64,000 nucleotides of DNA from Rhodothermales bacterium (GTDB lineage Bacteria; Bacteroidota; Rhodothermia; Rhodothermales; VXPQ01). The notes beneath the pieces are model-generated. The model was not told the origin of the DNA, ran no database searches, and saw nothing but the letters and a program-made list of their open reading frames with translations. The stretch is from contig OX638295.1 in NCBI GenBank assembly GCA_951812345.1, forward strand, positions 2,266,965 through 2,330,964. The letters run 5' to 3'. This document shows, in pieces, positions 61,538 through 64,000 of the stretch; position 1 is the stretch's first letter; each line of letters opens with the position of its first letter. The translations under genes and the position numbers were made by a program.

Positions 61538-61765
61538 CTACCCTCCCTGTTGCGCAGCAATCACTTCAATCCGGTCGCCGGACCGGATGGCATGGTCGTC
61601 CCATGTCCCCTTCGGGGCCACCGTGTCGTTCACCGCCACGGCCATGCCCTTTGCATTGGCCGGATCGAACCCCATTTCCCGCACCAGTACGGACACCGTC
61701 GCCTGCGCCGGTACGGAATGCGTTTTCCCGTTGATCGATACGTCGATGAGAGATTCGGAAGACAT
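61538..61765 (-). CDS. thiS: sulfur carrier protein ThiS
   Basis: Ubiquitin-fold carrier of the thiazole sulfur. 75 residues: [53 protein letters not shown], ending in the required Gly-Gly. One base separates its stop from the thiG ATG. Its leader and first codons are duplicated in front of the sulfatase gene. Confidence 0.96.
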   Translation of the reverse strand: MSSESLIDVSINGKTHSVPAQATVSVLVREMGFDPANAKGMAVAVNDTVAPKGTWDDHAIRSGDRIEVIAAQQGG

Positions 61766-61794
61766 GGTCCATCCGCCTGTGTGTGCGGCGTATT
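61733..61794. repeat. repeat B, copy 2 (thiS leader)
   Basis: Original copy of the leader found again at 60636-60699; includes the thiS ATG and about 30 bp upstream. Confidence 0.85.
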
Positions 61795-61820
61795 TGCAGG
61801 GCGGCGCATGCCGTGCGCCG

Positions 61821-61838
61821 CATCATCATCATCATCAT
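61821..61838. repeat. (CAT)6 microsatellite between thiO and thiS
   Basis: Six CAT units on the plus strand (six ATG on the coding strand) in the 100-bp gap between thiO stop and thiS start. Slippage here could change spacing in the transcript. No open gene covers it convincingly. Confidence 0.9.
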
Positions 61839-61864
61839 GATCACCCGACATGGCGCGTCCGGCG

Positions 61865-63016
61865 TCACGCGGATACCGCCTCGAAGCGTCCCGGTAAAAA
61901 CGGAGCGATCCATGCAGAGGTTTCTCCGGTAAAAATGTACTGCGCCACTTCTTCGGAAGCGACCGGGGCAAGCAGCATACCGTGCCGGTAGAAACCCGTG
62001 GTCATCACTACGCCGGGTGCAGAGGAAGGCCCCAGAATGGGCAAATGATCGCGGCTCGCCGGGCGAAGCCCTGCCCATATATCGCGCACGGGCAGATCGT
62101 CGATTCCCGGCACGATCCTTCGCGCCTCCTCCAGGATGGTGTACAATCCGCCTGCCGTAACGCGCGCATCGAAGCCCATTTCCTCCATCGTGGTGCCGAC
62201 AAGCACACGTCCACCGGACTTGGGCACCACACACATATGCGCACTCCGTACCACATGCTGCAAGTCGAACGGAGGGGCAACCTCCAATTCCATCATCTGC
62301 CCGCGCACTGGGCGTACAGGCGGCCGCTGATCCGCGGTCAGTCCTTCCATGCCATACGACCAGGCGCCCGTCGCAAGCACCACGCACGATCCCTCGACCC
62401 GCTCGCCGTTTTCCGTTATGATGGCGGGGGTCCGCGCATCGGGTTCAACGGCGCGCACGGGGGTCCCTTCGCGCAACGTGCCCCCGGCCTTCAGAAAAGA
62501 AGCCTGCAACGCTTCGACCAACGCACGGCTGTCTACCTGGCTATCCGAAGGGGAATACATCACCGCCGCCGGGCGGGACGTAATAAAAGGTTCTATATCC
62601 AGCGCCTCCGCCGGCGAAAGCCACCGGCTGTCCAGCCCCTGCGCCTTCATGAAATCGTAGCGGCGACGGAGCGCTTCCGCCTCGTCCCGATCGGCAGCCA
62701 CATGCACGGCCCCGCCGGTCCGAAACCCCGTCCCGATTCCGCTTTCCGCTTCAAGCGCTGCCGCAAACGCCGGCCATCTCCGCAGGCTTTCCCGGTTGAG
62801 CCGGTAGAGTTCCGGGTCCTCGAATCCGATTTCCGCATCCGGCGCCAGCATGCCCGCCGCCGCCCAAGAGGCCCCGCGCCCGGCGCGATCCCGTTCGAAA
62901 AGCTGCACAGCCCGACCGGCATGCAGCAACCGCCAGCCCAGCGCAAGCCCCGCCACGCCGCCGCCGACGATGAGGACGGGCCTGTCGGAACGGGATGTTT
63001 TCACGGAATCAGGCAT
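61865..63016 (-). CDS. thiO: glycine oxidase ThiO
   Basis: FAD enzyme making dehydroglycine for the thiazole ring. Seen in 383 residues: FAD Rossmann motif VLIVGGGVAGLALGWRLLHA, GRGASWAAAGMLAP, SQVDSRALVEALQ, VVLATGAWSYGMEGL, GRVLVGTTMEEMGFD and GFYRHGMLLAPV near the C-terminus. Start ATG 63016 (MPDSVKTSRSDRPVL) gives the usual short lead to the FAD motif; 14 open codons upstream are not needed. First gene of the thi run. Its presence instead of thiH means an oxygen-using thiazole route. Confidence 0.93.
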   Translation of the reverse strand: MPDSVKTSRSDRPVLIVGGGVAGLALGWRLLHAGRAVQLFERDRAGRGASWAAAGMLAPDAEIGFEDPELYRLNRESLRRWPAFAAALEAESGIGTGFRTGGAVHVAADRDEAEALRRRYDFMKAQGLDSRWLSPAEALDIEPFITSRPAAVMYSPSDSQVDSRALVEALQASFLKAGGTLREGTPVRAVEPDARTPAIITENGERVEGSCVVLATGAWSYGMEGLTADQRPPVRPVRGQMMELEVAPPFDLQHVVRSAHMCVVPKSGGRVLVGTTMEEMGFDARVTAGGLYTILEEARRIVPGIDDLPVRDIWAGLRPASRDHLPILGPSSAPGVVMTTGFYRHGMLLAPVASEEVAQYIFTGETSAWIAPFLPGRFEAVSA

Positions 63017-63432
63017 GAGAAAACAACGCACGGAAAGAGATAACCGCCGCAAAAACACCGGCAGATGGAATTTGGGGGAAATTAGGAGGACGGGGGGCGG
63101 TATGCAAACGGGAACGGTCCCGAAACCTGAAGCGAATCGGGTTCAAGTTGCTGAACCGATCGGTTGTGCTTTGACAAACTTTGAAGACATTCGCAAAATA
63201 TGCCGCAAAACGGATATACTTGATCAATCAGCCTCAAAAAACGGACCTCCAACACCGTTTCCATGGTTGATTCCGGTATGTATCTACGGTATTTTCTTAT
63301 AGGTGGAGGCGGTGTCCTGCATACGGAATACTGCCCGGTTCGGCGGCGTATGATGCCCTTGGGTTCGGTTTAATCAGCGTCGATCCACGCTACGCCCGGT
63401 AGCTTTCTGCACGAAGTCAATGGAGATGTACG
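63017..63432. other. intergenic stretch upstream of thiO and the methylase gene
   Basis: About 415 bp between divergent genes. It should contain both promoters. I looked for the conserved CUGAGA and CUGAU-x-UGG blocks of a TPP riboswitch on the thiO side and did not find them. No gene is visible. Confidence 0.5.
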
Positions 63433-64000
63433 ATGACGGTGACGACCGAAGGGCTTGTTGACAAAGCGCGCCAGGATCCCCCTCCCAAAACAGGGCGAAT
63501 ATCCCGACGTCTGGTCGGAAATGCGGCGCGGGCGCGGCGCAAAATGATTGCCTTCGGATGGTATGGAGGCAAGTACGTACACCTGGATTTCATTCTCCCC
63601 CACCTGCCGGTCGATGCAGAGCATTTCTGCGATGTCTACGGAGGCTCGGCTGCCGTGCTCATCAACCGCGCTCCGGCGCCCGTGGAAACCTATAACGACC
63701 TGGATTCGGAGCTCGTCAATTTCTTCTCCGTACTGCGGGACCAGCACGAGGAACTCATCCGCGCTATTGGGCTAACCCCCTTTTCCCGAGAGGAACTCGT
63801 CAATGCCTGTCGTTGCGAACCCGGTTTACCGCCGCTGGAACGAGCACGGCGGTTCTACGTTCGCGCACGACAGACACGTACCGGTCTGGCGCAAACAAGC
63901 AGCGAAGGCCGGTGGGCGCACTGCGTGTTGACATCCCGAGCGGGCATGGCTGGCGCCGTGTCGCGCTGGCTGGGCGCCGTGGAAGGGCTGCCCGAAATTA
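63433..64000 (+). CDS. D12-class DNA adenine N6-methyltransferase, 3' end cut by window edge
   Basis: First 189 codons of a Dam-type methylase. Seen: AdoMet-side block GWYGGK (about 42-47), motif I FCDVYGGSAAVLINR (usually FxPFxGSGAV), and TYNDLDSELVNFFSVLRDQ, the typical following block. The DPPY catalytic motif would lie beyond base 64000. Upstream GGAG spaced about 8 bp before the ATG. Phage-borne and orphan methylases of this type carry the same order; the right edge may begin a mobile region. Confidence 0.8.
   Translation, partial: MTVTTEGLVDKARQDPPPKTGRISRRLVGNAARARRKMIAFGWYGGKYVHLDFILPHLPVDAEHFCDVYGGSAAVLINRAPAPVETYNDLDSELVNFFSVLRDQHEELIRAIGLTPFSREELVNACRCEPGLPPLERARRFYVRARQTRTGLAQTSSEGRWAHCVLTSRAGMAGAVSRWLGAVEGLPEI

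Noticed and set aside
63017-63300. TPP riboswitch upstream of thiO
   Set aside because: A sequence like TTGAACCCGATTCG is present on the minus strand, but the CUGAGA block and the second helix with its conserved loop are not found.

Overview
The window looks like chromosome from a marine or halophilic Bacteroidota bacterium of the Rhodothermales type. This is an inference from gene content: a fused E1 alpha/beta 2-oxoacid dehydrogenase, a C-terminal type IX secretion sorting domain, DUF1080, Gfo/Idh/MocA and sulfatase genes, many lipoproteins and Tat/Sec-exported hydrolases, and few Shine-Dalgarno sequences. No rRNA is present; one tRNA-Arg(ACG) is.

Layout. 1-10.6 kb: an AGCS amino-acid symporter (cut by the left edge), ftsE, then a tight minus-strand run DPP-IV peptidase-pyrC-ddl-nrnA-pepA-pdxA. 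10.7-20.3 kb: alr, a PhoB-type response regulator with its histidine kinase, the fused E1 enzyme, a cystathionine gamma-synthase/lyase, a TPR lipoprotein with a clear terminator, and a nucleoside hydrolase. 20.4-31.6 kb: an NSS symporter, a DUF1080 lipoprotein, a hexuronate module (TRAP dctPQM plus uxaC), a sulfatase, a PIG-L deacetylase and a purine permease. 31.7-47.5 kb: exported catabolic enzymes (Tat oxidoreductase, serine hydrolase, sulfatase, choice-of-anchor B protein with sorting domain), infA, ggt, DUF547, a PD40 lipoprotein, lactonase, amidohydrolase, ROK kinase and SIS protein. 47.7-50.9 kb: a sugar MFS porter, a LysR regulator with a palindromic operator, and a small lipoprotein. 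51.2-57.3 kb: an accessory stretch ending at the 3' end of tRNA-Arg. 57.5-63.0 kb: the thiamine operon thiO-thiS-thiG-[sulfatase]-thiE-thiD. 63.4 kb to the right edge: the start of a D12-class DNA adenine methylase.

Most notable structure. (1) A MITE-like repeat family with termini GGATACTCTGATYAA occurs 12 times as full (190-252 bp), mini (about 40-77 bp) or fragment copies. All are intergenic, the two longest copies are flanked by TA, and two copies carry matched changes on both arms. (2) Two IS3-family copies in the same orientation bound a 3.5-kb composite structure whose outer flanks are both CATA. Inside lie an attC-like site, a small membrane-protein gene and a decayed DUF4160/DUF2442 pair; one IS copy carries an IS481 fragment. 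(3) The thi operon is split by a foreign-looking sulfatase gene flanked by about 95-bp direct repeats of the thiG/thiE junction and preceded by a duplicate of the thiS leader. (4) Two tandem hairpins with different stems but the same loop lie downstream of the lactonase gene.

How the genes fit together: sulfatases, TRAP/uxaC hexuronate use, DUF1080, MocA-type oxidoreductase, ROK kinase, SIS and sugar porter suggest use of sulfated, uronate-containing algal polysaccharides. The housekeeping runs serve pyrimidine, peptidoglycan, PLP and thiamine synthesis. Start codons were chosen by family alignment and signal peptides, because several open frames run back into repeat DNA.
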